Positions 36,516 through 45,604 of a stretch of 64,000 nucleotides of DNA are shown here, piece by piece. The notes beneath the pieces are model-generated. The model saw nothing but the letters and a program-made list of their open reading frames with translations. It ran no database searches and was not told the DNA's origin. Source of the DNA: Amnibacterium setariae (GTDB lineage: Bacteria > Actinomycetota > Actinomycetes > Actinomycetales > Microbacteriaceae); NCBI RefSeq assembly GCF_003581425.1, contig NZ_QXTG01000001.1, forward strand, positions 372,001-436,000. The letters are read 5' to 3'. How positions within the stretch are numbered: position 1 is the stretch's first letter; the number at the start of each line of letters is the position of its first letter. The translations under genes and the position numbers were made by a program.

Positions 36516-39500
36516 TCAGGCACGGAGCCGGAGCCCCTTCGGGGTCGCGGCGAACCCGGCGCCCTCGAGCAGCCTGCCGAACGGGCTGCCGAGCGCGAAC
36601 TCGCCGTCGACCTTCTCGACCACGAGCTGCGGCACGCCGCCCGCGTGCACGACGGCCGCGAGGCCCTCCGCGGCGCGCCTGCGGTTCGTCTCGTCCGCGT
36701 CGAACAGCAGGACCGTCCGGCCGCCCCGCTCGACGTACGCGGTCAGCGCGCCGTCGACGAGCACGACCAGCGCACCCGCCTTCCGGCCCGGGCGGTGACC
36801 GCCGTCGTTCTCGGGCCACGGCAGCGCGGCGCCGTACGGGTTCGCCGGGTCGGTCGCGGCCAGCGCGAGCACGGCGGGGTCGTCCACCTCGGCACCGGCC
36901 TCGCGGCTGTGCTTCCGGAGGCGGTCCACCGTGCCGGCCGTCGAGAACTGGGCGGCGCCGAGGTGCTCCACGAAGTAGCCGCGGCGGGCGCGGCCCGCCT
37001 CCTCGAGCGCCGCGAGCGTCTTGTAGACGAGCGCGAAGCCGCCGGGCACCTGCTCGGCCTGGACCGCACCGCGCGTCACCACGCCGTACCGGTCGAGCAG
37101 CACCTCCGCGGTCGCGGCGGCCCGCACCGTCGCGTCGGACTCGGGCAGCGGGAGGATCGCCCACCGGCCCGCGGCCGTCGGCGGTCCGGACCGGACCGGC
37201 ATCGCCGGGCGGCCCCGCCCCCGGTAGGAGCGGGCGCGCGGCGCTCGTCGCTGCGTGCGATGGCTGGTGTGGCCGGCGCCCGTCAGGGCCCGGACCGGGG
37301 CGAACGTGTCGTTCGTGACGAGCCCGTCCCAGACGAGGTTCCAGAGCGCCGTCGTGAGCGTGTCGTCGTTCGTCGCGCCGACGGTGTCCGCGAGCTGACG
37401 GAAGAAGTAGGCGCCCCCGCCGCCGAGGGTCGCGAGCACCTCCTGCTCGAGCGGCGTGCGATCGCCCTCCTCGAGGTCGGGCAGCGTGACCGGCAGCGCG
37501 TCGGCGAGGTGCAGCGCGATCCAGCCGTCGTTGCCCGCGAGCCGCCCGGTGCCGGACCAGACGACCTCGCCGGTCGCGGTCAGCTCGTCGAGCATGGCGG
37601 GGGAGTAGTCGCGGACGCGGGCGGGCAGGATCAGCGACTCCCACGCGGAGGCCGGCACGGGCACCCCGGCGAGCTGCTCGATCACCGTCGCGACGCCGTC
37701 GACCCCGCGCAGCGCCTTCTGCCCGACGTGCTGCCACTCGGGCAGGAAGCGGGCGAACGCCGGCTGCTCGACCGGCTCGACCTCCTTGCGGAGCGCGGCC
37801 AGCGAGCGGCGGCGGAGCCGGCGGAGCACCTCGACGTCGCACCACTCCGTGCCCGTGCCGCCCGGGCGGAACTCGCCCTCGCTGACGCGGCGCTCGTCCG
37901 CGAGGCGACGCAGGGTGTCGGTGACGACGGCGACTCCGAGGCCCAGGCGCAGCGCGGCGGCCGCGGCGGTGAACGGGCCGTGCGTGCGGGCGTAGCGACC
38001 GACGAGGTCGCCGAGCGGGTCGGCGACGGGCTCGACGAACGCGATCGGCACGCCGATGGGCAGCGGGACGCCGAGCGCGTCGCGGAGGCGGCTCGCGTCC
38101 TCGATCGCGGCCACCCACTGCTCGCCCGCCCAGCCCGCCTCGATCGCGCGCCGCGTGCTCACCAGCTCGGCCACCCAGGCCGCCGCCTGCTCGCTCGTCG
38201 CGGGGACTGGGCCCCTGTCAGCCGGTTCCGACGCGTCGCGAAGCGACGTGGCGGCCGTGCCGGCAGGGACGGCGACGTGAAGGCGGGCGGCCAGCTCGTC
38301 GACCGTGAGGGGGCCGAGGAGTCGGAGGAGGTCCGCCGCGCCCTCGACGCCCGACAGGCGCCGGTCGGCGGCGAGGCGCTGCAGCTCGCGTTCCGTCTGC
38401 TCGACGACGCCGGGGTCGAGCAGCTCCCGCAGCTCCACCCGGCCGAGCAGCTCGGACAGCAGCGTGGAGTCGAGGGCGAGCGCCTGCGCCTTGCGCTCGG
38501 CGAGCGGGCTGTCGCCCTCGTAGAGGAACGCGCCGACATAGCTGAACAGCAGGCTGCGGGCGAAGGGCGAGGCGGTCGGCGTCTCGACCTCCACGACGCG
38601 GACGGCCCGCGACTCGAGCCCCGCCGCGAGCTCCTTCAGCGCGGGCAGGTCGTAGACGTCCTGCAGCACCTCGCGGATCGTCTCGAAGATGATCGGGAAG
38701 GTCGGGAACTTCTTCGCGACGTCGAGGAGCTGGCTCGCCCGCTGGCGCTGCTGCCAGAGCGGCGAGCGGCGGCCCGGGTTGTAGCGGGGGAGGAGCAGCG
38801 CGCGGGCGGCGCACTCGCGGAAGCGCGAGGCGAAGATCGCGGACGACGTGACCTCGGTCGTGACGACCTGGTCGAGCTCGTCGGGCTCGAAGAGGAACAG
38901 GTCGGCGCCCGGCGGCTCCGCGTCCGTGTCCGGCACGCGCAGCACGATGCCGTCGTCCGCGGCCATCGCGCCGTTCTCGATCCCGAAGCGCTCGGACAGC
39001 CGCGCACCGACGGCGAGCGCCCAGGGCGCGTGCACCTGCATGCCGAAGGGGGAATGGAGCACGATGCGCCAGTCGCCGAGCTCGTCCCGGAAGCGCTCGA
39101 GGACGAGCGTGCGGTCCGAGGGCACCGAGCCCGTCGCCTCCGCCTGATCGCGGATGAATCGCACGAGGTTGGTGGCGGCGCGCTCGTCGAGCCCGATCCG
39201 CTCGGTGATCGCCGCGGTCTCGTCGTCCTTCGCGCCGGCGAGCGTGCGCTGGAACGCGCCGACGGCACGACCCAGCTCCGCGGGGCGGCCGAGGCCGTCG
39301 CCTTTCCAGAACGGCACGCGGCCCGGCTCGCCGAACGCGGGCAGCACGAGGACGCGGTCGTGGGTGATCTCCTGGATCCGCCAGCTCGTCGCACCGAGGC
39401 TGAAGACGTCCCCGACCCGCGACTCGTAGACCATCTCCTCGTCGAGCTCGCCGACGCGGTTGCCGCCGCCGTCTCCGCCCGACACCAGGAACACGCCGAA

Positions 39501-41279
39501 CAGGCCGCGGTCCGGGATCGTGCCGCCGGAGGTGACCGCGAGGCGCTGCGCGCCCGGGCGCCCCGTGATCGTGCCGGCGTCGCGGTCCCAGACGATGCGC
39601 GGGCGCAGCTCGGCGAACTCGTCCGAGGGGTAGCGGCCCGCGAGCAGGTCGAGCACGGCCTCGTACGCGGACCGGGGCAGCGCCGCGAAGGGCGCGCTGC
39701 GGCGCACCGTGTCGAACCAGGCCTCCACCTCGAGCTCGTCGATCGCGCAGGCGGCCACCGTCTGCTGCGCGAGCACGTCGAGCGGGTTCGCGGGGATGCG
39801 CAGCGCCTCGATCTCGCCGCGCAGCATGCGGTCGGTCGCGACCGCGGCGTGGATCAGGTCGGCCTGGTGCACGGGGAAGACGACACCGGTGCTGATCTCG
39901 CCGACCTGGTGGCCGGCGCGGCCGACGCGCTGCAGGCCGCTCGCGACCGAGGGCGGAGCGCCGACCTGCACGACGAGGTCGACCGCGCCCATGTCGATGC
40001 CGAGCTCGAGGCTCGACGTCGCGACGACGCACCGGAGCCGGCCCGACTTCAGGTCGTCCTCGATGATGCCGCGCTGCTCCTTCGACACGGAGCCGTGGTG
40101 CGCCCGGGCGAGGACCTCGGTGGCGCCGCGGGTGGACCCGGACTGCGCCATCACCGCGGCGGGGGCGGGCGTCCCGCGGCCGGCCAGCGCGGTGGCGAGC
40201 ACGGGCTGCTCCGCCTCCACCGCCTCGCGGGCCTCCTTCGCCTCGACGCGCTCCTGGTACTCCTCGTTGAGCCGCGCGGTGAGGCGCTCGGCCTGCCGCC
40301 GCGAGTTCGTGAAGACGATCGACGACCGGTGCTCGAGCACGAGGTCCGTGATGGTCGACTCGACGTACGGCCAGATCGACCCGGTGCGCTGCGGCAGCGG
40401 GTCGTCGGGATCGAACACGTCCTGCGCCGCCGAGCCCTCGTGCGGTTGCGCGTCGTCCTCCTTCACCATCCGCACGGCCGCCACACCGCTTCGCGGCGCG
40501 TCGGAACCGGCGTCCGTGGGCCCAGGCCATCCGCTGCCGAGATCGGGGTCCGACATGTCGTCGACCGGCACGACGACGGTGAGGTCGAACGTCTTCTGCG
40601 CCTTCGGCGCCACGATCGTGACGGGCGAGCGCCCGCCGAGGAACCGGGCGACCTCCTCCACCGGCTTCACCGTCGCCGACAGGCCGATGCGCTGCGCCGG
40701 CCGCTCGAGCATCGCGTCGAGGCGCTCGAGCGACAGCGCGAGGTGCGAGCCGCGCTTCGTCGCCGCGACCGCGTGCACCTCGTCGACGATCACCGTGTCG
40801 ACCGTCGCGAGCGTCTCGCGCGCCGCGGAGGTGAGCATGAGGAACAGCGACTCGGGCGTCGTGATCAGGATCTCGGGCGGGTCGTTCGACAGCGCGCGCC
40901 GCTCCGCCTGGCTCGTGTCGCCGGAGCGCACGCCCACGCGGATCGGCGGCGGGGTCTGCCCGAGACGCTTCGCGGTCTGCGTCACGCCGACGAGCGGGCT
41001 GCGGAGGTTGCGCTCGACGTCGACGCCGAGCGCCTTGAGCGGCGAGACGTAGAGGACCCGCGTCCCCTTCACCGCGTCGGCGGGCCGGTTCGCGAGGCGG
41101 TCGATCGCCCAGAGGAAGGACGCGAGCGTCTTCCCGGAGCCGGTCGGCGCGACCACGAGGGCGTGCTGCCCCTTCGCGATCGCGGCCCATGCGCCCGACT
41201 GCGCCGCGGTGGGCGCGCGGAAGGCGCCGACGAACCACTCGCGGGTCGCGGCGCCGAACGCGTCGAGGACATCAGGCAT
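36516..41279 (-). CDS. lhr: Lhr-type large ATP-dependent helicase
   Basis: 1587 residues, start ATG 41279 (M-P-D-V-L-D-A-F-G). Superfamily 2 helicase: Q-region, Walker A A-P-T-G-S-G-K-T, motif Ib, D-E-V-H, S-A-T, then the second RecA domain with S-S-L-E-L-G-I-D-M-G and Q-R-V-G-R-A-G-H, a winged helix, the Lhr core domain, and the long C-terminal extension ending L-R-L-R-A. Bacterial long Lhr proteins unwind DNA:RNA and DNA:DNA 3'-5' and link to DNA repair. Placement directly before nei supports a repair role. Length is typical for the actinobacterial form. Confidence 0.95.
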   Translation of the reverse strand: MPDVLDAFGAATREWFVGAFRAPTAAQSGAWAAIAKGQHALVVAPTGSGKTLASFLWAIDRLANRPADAVKGTRVLYVSPLKALGVDVERNLRSPLVGVTQTAKRLGQTPPPIRVGVRSGDTSQAERRALSNDPPEILITTPESLFLMLTSAARETLATVDTVIVDEVHAVAATKRGSHLALSLERLDAMLERPAQRIGLSATVKPVEEVARFLGGRSPVTIVAPKAQKTFDLTVVVPVDDMSDPDLGSGWPGPTDAGSDAPRSGVAAVRMVKEDDAQPHEGSAAQDVFDPDDPLPQRTGSIWPYVESTITDLVLEHRSSIVFTNSRRQAERLTARLNEEYQERVEAKEAREAVEAEQPVLATALAGRGTPAPAAVMAQSGSTRGATEVLARAHHGSVSKEQRGIIEDDLKSGRLRCVVATSSLELGIDMGAVDLVVQVGAPPSVASGLQRVGRAGHQVGEISTGVVFPVHQADLIHAAVATDRMLRGEIEALRIPANPLDVLAQQTVAACAIDELEVEAWFDTVRRSAPFAALPRSAYEAVLDLLAGRYPSDEFAELRPRIVWDRDAGTITGRPGAQRLAVTSGGTIPDRGLFGVFLVSGGDGGGNRVGELDEEMVYESRVGDVFSLGATSWRIQEITHDRVLVLPAFGEPGRVPFWKGDGLGRPAELGRAVGAFQRTLAGAKDDETAAITERIGLDERAATNLVRFIRDQAEATGSVPSDRTLVLERFRDELGDWRIVLHSPFGMQVHAPWALAVGARLSERFGIENGAMAADDGIVLRVPDTDAEPPGADLFLFEPDELDQVVTTEVTSSAIFASRFRECAARALLLPRYNPGRRSPLWQQRQRASQLLDVAKKFPTFPIIFETIREVLQDVYDLPALKELAAGLESRAVRVVEVETPTASPFARSLLFSYVGAFLYEGDSPLAERKAQALALDSTLLSELLGRVELRELLDPGVVEQTERELQRLAADRRLSGVEGAADLLRLLGPLTVDELAARLHVAVPAGTAATSLRDASEPADRGPVPATSEQAAAWVAELVSTRRAIEAGWAGEQWVAAIEDASRLRDALGVPLPIGVPIAFVEPVADPLGDLVGRYARTHGPFTAAAAALRLGLGVAVVTDTLRRLADERRVSEGEFRPGGTGTEWCDVEVLRRLRRRSLAALRKEVEPVEQPAFARFLPEWQHVGQKALRGVDGVATVIEQLAGVPVPASAWESLILPARVRDYSPAMLDELTATGEVVWSGTGRLAGNDGWIALHLADALPVTLPDLEEGDRTPLEQEVLATLGGGGAYFFRQLADTVGATNDDTLTTALWNLVWDGLVTNDTFAPVRALTGAGHTSHRTQRRAPRARSYRGRGRPAMPVRSGPPTAAGRWAILPLPESDATVRAAATAEVLLDRYGVVTRGAVQAEQVPGGFALVYKTLAALEEAGRARRGYFVEHLGAAQFSTAGTVDRLRKHSREAGAEVDDPAVLALAATDPANPYGAALPWPENDGGHRPGRKAGALVVLVDGALTAYVERGGRTVLLFDADETNRRRAAEGLAAVVHAGGVPQLVVEKVDGEFALGSPFGRLLEGAGFAATPKGLRLRA

Positions 41280-41364
41280 GGTCGAAGGATTGTGCCCCCT
41301 CCCGCCGACACTCCGGCGCGAGCGCACGGAGCCCCCGGGTCGACCCTCGGTCGGCGAGGGCGCC

Positions 41365-41982
41365 TCAGGCCAGGAAGGCGGCGACGTCGGCGAGCTCGGC
41401 GGCGTCGATGCCGTGCCCGAGCCCGGGGTAGACCCGGACCTCGGTCCCCGGCCGGTTCGCGAGCGCCGCGGCGGTGCGGGCGACGACCTCCGGCGGGATC
41501 ACGGCGTCGACGTCCCCGCGGCCCCACAGCAGCGCCGGGCCGGGCGGCGGGGCGGGCAGGTCCTCCGGCAGGAACCCCGCGAGCACGGCGGCGCGGTCGA
41601 ACCGCTCGGGGGCCGCGTGCAGCAGGGCGAGGGTCACCGCGCCGCCCTGCGAGAAGCCGAGCAGCCGAACCGCGGTCGGATCGCCCGCGCTCGCCGTCAG
41701 CGCGTCGAGCGTCCCGAGCACCGCGGTCGCCGCGTCCACGAGGCCGGCGCCCGCGAGCACGGCCTCGCGCGGCCCGTCGAACCAGCCCGCGCCGGGCCCG
41801 ACCGGCACCGGCCCGCGCAGCGAGACGACGGCGTCGCCCTCGGCGGCGACGGCCTCCCCGACCTCCAGCAGGTCCTGCTCGTCCGCGCCGTAGCCGTGCA
41901 GGAGGAGGAGCAGCCGGCGCCCCTCGAGGCGGTCGATCGCACGCGTGGCGACCGCGTGGAGCGGGATCCGGTCGTCGGTCAT
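41365..41982 (-). CDS. Carboxylesterase/phospholipase-like alpha/beta hydrolase
   Basis: 205 residues, start ATG 41982 (M-T-D-D-R-I). Compact alpha/beta hydrolase of the phospholipase/carboxylesterase family: L-L-H-G-Y-G-A-D-E-Q-D-L, nucleophile G-F-S-Q-G-G, Asp in G-R-G-D-V-D, His in G-L-G-H-G-I. Broad esterase activity expected; natural substrate unknown. Confidence 0.9.
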   Translation of the reverse strand: MTDDRIPLHAVATRAIDRLEGRRLLLLLHGYGADEQDLLEVGEAVAAEGDAVVSLRGPVPVGPGAGWFDGPREAVLAGAGLVDAATAVLGTLDALTASAGDPTAVRLLGFSQGGAVTLALLHAAPERFDRAAVLAGFLPEDLPAPPPGPALLWGRGDVDAVIPPEVVARTAAALANRPGTEVRVYPGLGHGIDAAELADVAAFLA

Positions 41983-42029
41983 CCCCGCATCCTGCCCGTG
42001 CACGGCGACGCGCCGGGTAGAAAGGGGGC

Positions 42030-42572
42030 ATGAGCAGCGTGCGCACGCCCGATCCGAACCCGGGATGGCTCGGCGAGGAGGAGCTCGCCGCCATCCGGCA
42101 GCGCCTCCCGCTGCTCTACGTCGAGGCGGTGCCCGTGCGCACCGACGGCATGGGCCGGGTCACCGAGGTCGGGCTGCTGCTCCGCGTCGGCGCCAGCGGC
42201 ACGATCGCGCGGACCATCGTCTCCGGTCGCGTGCTGTACGGCGAGACGCTGCGCGACGCGCTCTTCCGCCACCTCGAGAAGGACCTCGGGCCGATGGCGT
42301 TCCCGCAGCTGCCGGCGAGCCCGGTGCCGTTCCAGGTCGCCGAGTACTTCCCGACGCCGAGCCCCTCGCAGTACACGGACGAGCGGCAGCACGCCGTCGC
42401 GCTCGCCTACGTCGTGCCGGTCACGGGCACGTGCGACCCGCGGCAGGACGCGCTCGAGCTCACCTGGATGACGCCGGAGGAGGCGTCGTCGCCGTCGGTG
42501 GCGCAGGAGATGGAGGGCGGCCGCGGCGGCCTCGTCCGCGCCGCGCTCGCCTCCGTCGGCCGCCTCGTCTGA
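42030..42572 (+). CDS. NUDIX-fold / DUF4916 protein
   Basis: 180 residues, ATG 42030 after AAAGGGGG. Resembles the actinobacterial DUF4916 NUDIX-fold family (P-N-P-G-W-L-G..., L-Y-V-E-A-V-P-V-R-T-D, L-L-L-R-V-G). The canonical Nudix box (G-x5-E-x7-R-E-U-x-E-E) is degenerate: G-E-T-L-R-D-A-L-F-R-H-L-E-K-D-L, so hydrolase activity is uncertain. Confidence 0.7.
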   Translation: MSSVRTPDPNPGWLGEEELAAIRQRLPLLYVEAVPVRTDGMGRVTEVGLLLRVGASGTIARTIVSGRVLYGETLRDALFRHLEKDLGPMAFPQLPASPVPFQVAEYFPTPSPSQYTDERQHAVALAYVVPVTGTCDPRQDALELTWMTPEEASSPSVAQEMEGGRGGLVRAALASVGRLV

Positions 42573-42577
42573 GCGGT

Positions 42578-42593
42578 CCCCCTTCTTCGGGGG
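42578..42593 (+). terminator. Short GC hairpin after the DUF4916 gene
   Basis: CCCCC-TTCTTC-GGGGG, 5 nt after the stop. Reads as a terminator, but it closely resembles the flagellar dyad CCCC-TACTTC-GGGG at 60669 and lies about 50 nt before a TACGGT box (42635-42640) of the next gene. Confidence 0.5.
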
Positions 42594-42648
42594 CGTCGCC
42601 GCGGTTCGCCCGCGAGCGGCTCCTCCGCCGCGGCTACGGTCGACCGTC

Positions 42649-43017
42649 GTGCTCACGACCGCCGCTGCCGCCACCCCGACCTTCACCGTCTCGGTCGCCT
42701 CGGCGGTGACGATCGCGGCCGGCGTGCTCGCCGTCGTCGACTCCGCCCTGCGGTTCCGGCGGCCCGGCGGGAACGCGATCCTCGCGATCGTCGCCCTGGT
42801 GCTCGGCCTGCTGCTGCTCGTCCGGGTGTTCGGACCGGTCCAGCAGTACGTGTCGACGTCGATCCCCGTCCTGTACCTCTCCGTCGCGGTGACGGTCGTG
42901 CTGCTCGTCGAGCTGCTCGTCAAGGCGGCGCGCAAGAGCGGGATCCTCTGGCTGACGATCGTCGCCACGCTGGTCTGCGGCGCGGCCGCGGTGATCGCCT
43001 TCCTCAAGGTCGGCTGA
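42649..43017 (+). CDS. Small multi-span membrane protein
   Basis: 122 residues from GTG 42649. Four hydrophobic segments (about 14-30, 43-62, 70-90, 98-119) with short basic loops (R-F-R-R-P-G-G, K-A-A-R-K-S-G). No family recognised. A TACGGT box 8 nt before the start suggests a nearly leaderless transcript. Confidence 0.65.
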   Translation: MLTTAAAATPTFTVSVASAVTIAAGVLAVVDSALRFRRPGGNAILAIVALVLGLLLLVRVFGPVQQYVSTSIPVLYLSVAVTVVLLVELLVKAARKSGILWLTIVATLVCGAAAVIAFLKVG

Positions 43018-43138
43018 CCCGCGCACTCCGCGGATCCGCAGATCGTTCGCGGATCCGCAGGATCCGGGCGACACGCCGCGGTCGGACCATCACGCGTCGG
43101 CGTGTCGGGGAGGAACTGCGGATCCGCGAGGACCCGGC
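43018..43138. repeat. Dispersed intergenic repeat, copy B
   Basis: Between convergent genes. Contains GCGGATCCGC three times, GGCGACACGCCG and GGCGTGTCG, and ends GAGGAACTGCGGATCCGCGA, matching copy A (7329-7434) module by module though not base by base. Confidence 0.6.
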
Positions 43139-43645
43139 TCACGCGGCGTCGGGCACGCGCTCCTCGTCGAAGCCCGGCGCGAGCTGCTTCAGCCGCAGGC
43201 CGCGCCACTGCCAGAGCGGCCACAGCCCCGCCCACAGGCCGGGCGTGAGCGGCCCGGCGTCGAACTCGAGCCGGTCGCGGTAGAGCGTCGCCCGCGGGTC
43301 GTCGGGGTGCGGCGCGACCGCCATTCGGTGGTACCAGGAGCGGATCACCCCGGGCAGCCCGTCGAGCCCCCGGCCCGCGTCCCGCACGATCCGCACGCCC
43401 TCGTGGGTCGTCTCGTCGAGCGAGATCGAGATCTCCTGGTCGCCGAACGGCACGAACCCGGCGCCGAGCAGCTGCACGGGGTGGTCGCCCGGCGTCCACC
43501 GCGGCGGGAAGCCGCCGTCCTCCTTCGACGCGTACGAGAGCCAGGGGCCCGCGACCTCGCGCATCACCGTCGGCGACTGCAGGGCGCGCCACGCGGCCTC
43601 CGGGGCGCACTCCAGCCGCTCCTTCAGCATCACGACCATCCGCAT
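43139..43645 (-). CDS. SRPBCC-like protein of unknown function
   Basis: 168 residues, ATG 43645. Opens M-V-V-M-L-K-E-R-L-E-C-A-P-E-A-A-W-R-A-L-Q-S-P, typical of START/SRPBCC ligand-binding folds, with alternating strands and a C-terminal amphipathic helix region rich in Trp (L-W-A-G-L-W-P-L-W-Q-W-R). Likely binds a lipid or other hydrophobic ligand. Specific role unknown. Confidence 0.6.
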   Translation of the reverse strand: MRMVVMLKERLECAPEAAWRALQSPTVMREVAGPWLSYASKEDGGFPPRWTPGDHPVQLLGAGFVPFGDQEISISLDETTHEGVRIVRDAGRGLDGLPGVIRSWYHRMAVAPHPDDPRATLYRDRLEFDAGPLTPGLWAGLWPLWQWRGLRLKQLAPGFDEERVPDAA

Positions 43646-43692
43646 GGGCGCCAGTATCGCGGGCGCGCCCGGGCGGGAGCAGGAGACGGTGC

Positions 43693-44619
43693 TCAGCGCC
43701 GGGCGCGCTCCGCGATCCAGTCGAGCGCGATGCCGCCCTGCAGCCGCTGGAACGCCCGGATCCCGGCCATGCCCACCGGTTCGGGCAGCAGCGACCGCCG
43801 CACGGAGTAGCCCGCGAGCGCGGCGAGCGCCGCGTCCACCGCGAGCGGGTCCACCGCGGCGAGCACCGGGTGGGCGAGGGCGCGGTCGGCGTCGCCGCCG
43901 AGCCGGCGCACGTCGAGCGCGTAGGTCAGCGCGTCGAACCACGCCGCGCCCTCGATCGCGTTCGGCCAGTCCACGAGCAGCGCGGTGCCGTCGGGCCGGA
44001 CGAGCACGTTGTCGGGCCGCAGGTCGCCGTGGACCAGGCCGTCGCCCGCGACGGCGTCGCCGGCGGGCGCCGCCAGGGCGGCCAGCGCGCGGACGGCCGC
44101 CGCGCCGCCCGGCACGGCGTCGGCCCGGCCCTCGTCGAGCAGCCGGGTCCAGTCCGCGGCGCCGTCGTCGAGCGCGTCGCGGGCGGTCTCCTCCGCCCGC
44201 GGCACGGAGGCGGGCGCGGGCACGGGCAGCGCGGCGACCGCGTCGAGCACCGCCGCCGTGTCCGTCGGCGACCGCGGATCCGGGTGGCGGCCGTCGACGT
44301 GCTCCACCGCCACCGCGATCCAGCCGTCGTCCTCGACCCGGCCGAGCAGGCGCGGCGCGACGCCGCTGCCGGCGAGCGCCTCGAGCACCGCGGCCTCGCG
44401 CCGGTGCATGTCCACGGTCACCGCGTTCACGGCGGCGCTCGCGGTCTTCACGAACGCCCGCCGCCCGTCCTCGAGCAGGACGACGTCCGCGGTGCCCGGC
44501 GACCAGCCGCCGGCGCGGCTCGCCGCTCCCGTCACCCGCGACCCGAGCAGCCCCTCCACCGCGGCGCGGAGGGGGGCCGGGACGTCGAGCCACTCGGGCC
44601 GTGGGGAGGACCGCTGCAT
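43693..44619 (-). CDS. APH-family phosphotransferase
   Basis: 308 residues, ATG 44619 after GAGG. Aminoglycoside phosphotransferase / choline kinase fold: catalytic loop V-H-G-D-L-R-P-D-N-V-L-V, metal Asp in L-L-V-D-W-P-N, and an invariant Lys in R-R-A-F-V-K-T. Substrate cannot be told; many actinobacterial members act on sugars or amino-alcohols and are not resistance genes. Confidence 0.85.
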   Translation of the reverse strand: MQRSSPRPEWLDVPAPLRAAVEGLLGSRVTGAASRAGGWSPGTADVVLLEDGRRAFVKTASAAVNAVTVDMHRREAAVLEALAGSGVAPRLLGRVEDDGWIAVAVEHVDGRHPDPRSPTDTAAVLDAVAALPVPAPASVPRAEETARDALDDGAADWTRLLDEGRADAVPGGAAAVRALAALAAPAGDAVAGDGLVHGDLRPDNVLVRPDGTALLVDWPNAIEGAAWFDALTYALDVRRLGGDADRALAHPVLAAVDPLAVDAALAALAGYSVRRSLLPEPVGMAGIRAFQRLQGGIALDWIAERARR

Positions 44620-44701
44620 GCCGCCATCCTCGCGGCCCAGGCGGAATGCGGCGGCGTGCGGCAGGGTTCGCTCGAGGACGAGACCCATCGAGGAGGACGA
44701 C

Positions 44702-45004
44702 ATGAAGGCTGTGGTCGGCGACACCGTGATCGCGGAGGCTCCGAAGGAGGACCTCATCTCGATCGAGGGCAACTGGTACTTCCCGCCGTCGAGCGTGAAG
44801 GGCGAGCTGCTCGAGAAGAGCCCCACCCCGTACACCTGCCCGTGGAAGGGCGAGTGCCAGTACTTCACCGTCGACGTGGACGGCCAGCGCCTGCAGGACC
44901 GCGCTTGGAGCTACCCGCACCCGTACGACAGCGGCATCCAGCGCGTAGGCAAGGACTTCAGCGACTACGTCGCGTTCTGGAAGGAGGTCCGGGTCACCGA
45001 CTGA
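44702..45004 (+). CDS. DUF427 domain protein
   Basis: 100 residues, ATG 44702 after GAGGAGGA, a strong ribosome-binding site. DUF427 motifs: V-I-A-E-A near the start, N-W-Y-F-P-P, T-P-Y-T-C-P-W-K-G-E, and the C-terminal Y-V-A-F-W. Widespread, about 95-100 residues, activity unknown. Divergent from the APH gene. Confidence 0.9.
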   Translation: MKAVVGDTVIAEAPKEDLISIEGNWYFPPSSVKGELLEKSPTPYTCPWKGECQYFTVDVDGQRLQDRAWSYPHPYDSGIQRVGKDFSDYVAFWKEVRVTD

Positions 45005-45045
45005 CCCGGACCGTCGGCACCTGCTGATCGTGGTGCCGGAGCAGC

Positions 45046-45080
45046 GGGCCTCGAGACCGCGCCGCGTGGTCTCGAGGCCC
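45046..45080. repeat. CTCGAG hairpin between convergent genes
   Basis: GGGCCTCGAGACC (45046-45058) and GGTCTCGAGGCCC (45068-45080) are perfect 13-bp arms with a 9-nt loop. Lies between DUF427 and the SprT-like gene, so it may terminate both; the CTCGAGACC core recurs at 18775. Confidence 0.65.
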
Positions 45081-45113
45081 GCCGCGTCGTACCTCGACCG
45101 GCGGGGACGTCGA

Positions 45114-45575
45114 TCAGCGGACCTCGACCGCCGCGGGGCGCCACGCGATCAGCGACGCCCGGCTGAAGCGGCGCGAGCAGAGCCCGCACGACGTCTCGCG
45201 GGTCGGCCGCCGGAACCGGCGGTGCTCGTGACCGGCGGGGCAGGTGCCGACCCAGGTCGCCCGGTCCTCCGCGATCGGGCGGTCGTGGAGCCGCGAGCCC
45301 GTGTAGCCGATGGCCGCGGCGCGGGCGCGCCAGCGGGGGCCGTGCGCGGCGCGGTGCCCCGCGAGCGCGTGCGCGACCTCGTGCAGCAGGACCTGCCGCA
45401 CCTCGTCCTCCTCCGCCCGCTCGGCGAGGTGGCGCGACAGCGTGATGCGCCGCTCCACGTGGTGGCACGCGCCCGCGCGGCGCACGGCGCGGTCGAAGGC
45501 GAACGTCCATCCGCGGCCCGGCAGGTGCTGCGCGAGCAGCGCCTCGGCCAGGCGGACCACGTCGGGGGCGAGCAC
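45114..45575 (-). CDS. SprT-like zinc metalloprotease-fold protein
   Basis: 153 residues from GTG 45575; a TACCCT box lies 7 nt upstream, so probably leaderless. Metal motif L-L-H-E-V-A-H-A-L-A-G-H (H-E-x-x-H) and a C-terminal zinc-ribbon C-P-A-G-H ... C-G-L-C. SprT/Spartan-type proteins; the eukaryotic relatives digest DNA-protein crosslinks, but the short bacterial ones are untested. Sits next to the aminopropyltransferase-like gene on the same strand. Confidence 0.88.
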   Translation of the reverse strand: MLAPDVVRLAEALLAQHLPGRGWTFAFDRAVRRAGACHHVERRITLSRHLAERAEEDEVRQVLLHEVAHALAGHRAAHGPRWRARAAAIGYTGSRLHDRPIAEDRATWVGTCPAGHEHRRFRRPTRETSCGLCSRRFSRASLIAWRPAAVEVR

Positions 45576-45604
45576 GGCGGGGAGGGTAGCCGCGCGCTCC
45601 GACG

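Noticed and set aside
36249-42020. Forward open frame of about 1900 codons
   Set aside because: Antisense of the Lhr helicase and nei; both real genes have complete motifs, this frame has none.
42578-42593. Fifth flagellar dyad
   Set aside because: It directly follows a stop codon and no motility gene is near; a terminator is the simpler reading.
43693-44619. Aminoglycoside resistance gene
   Set aside because: The APH fold is present but the protein is chromosomal, not linked to mobile DNA, and has no resistance-specific signature; left as a phosphotransferase of unknown substrate.
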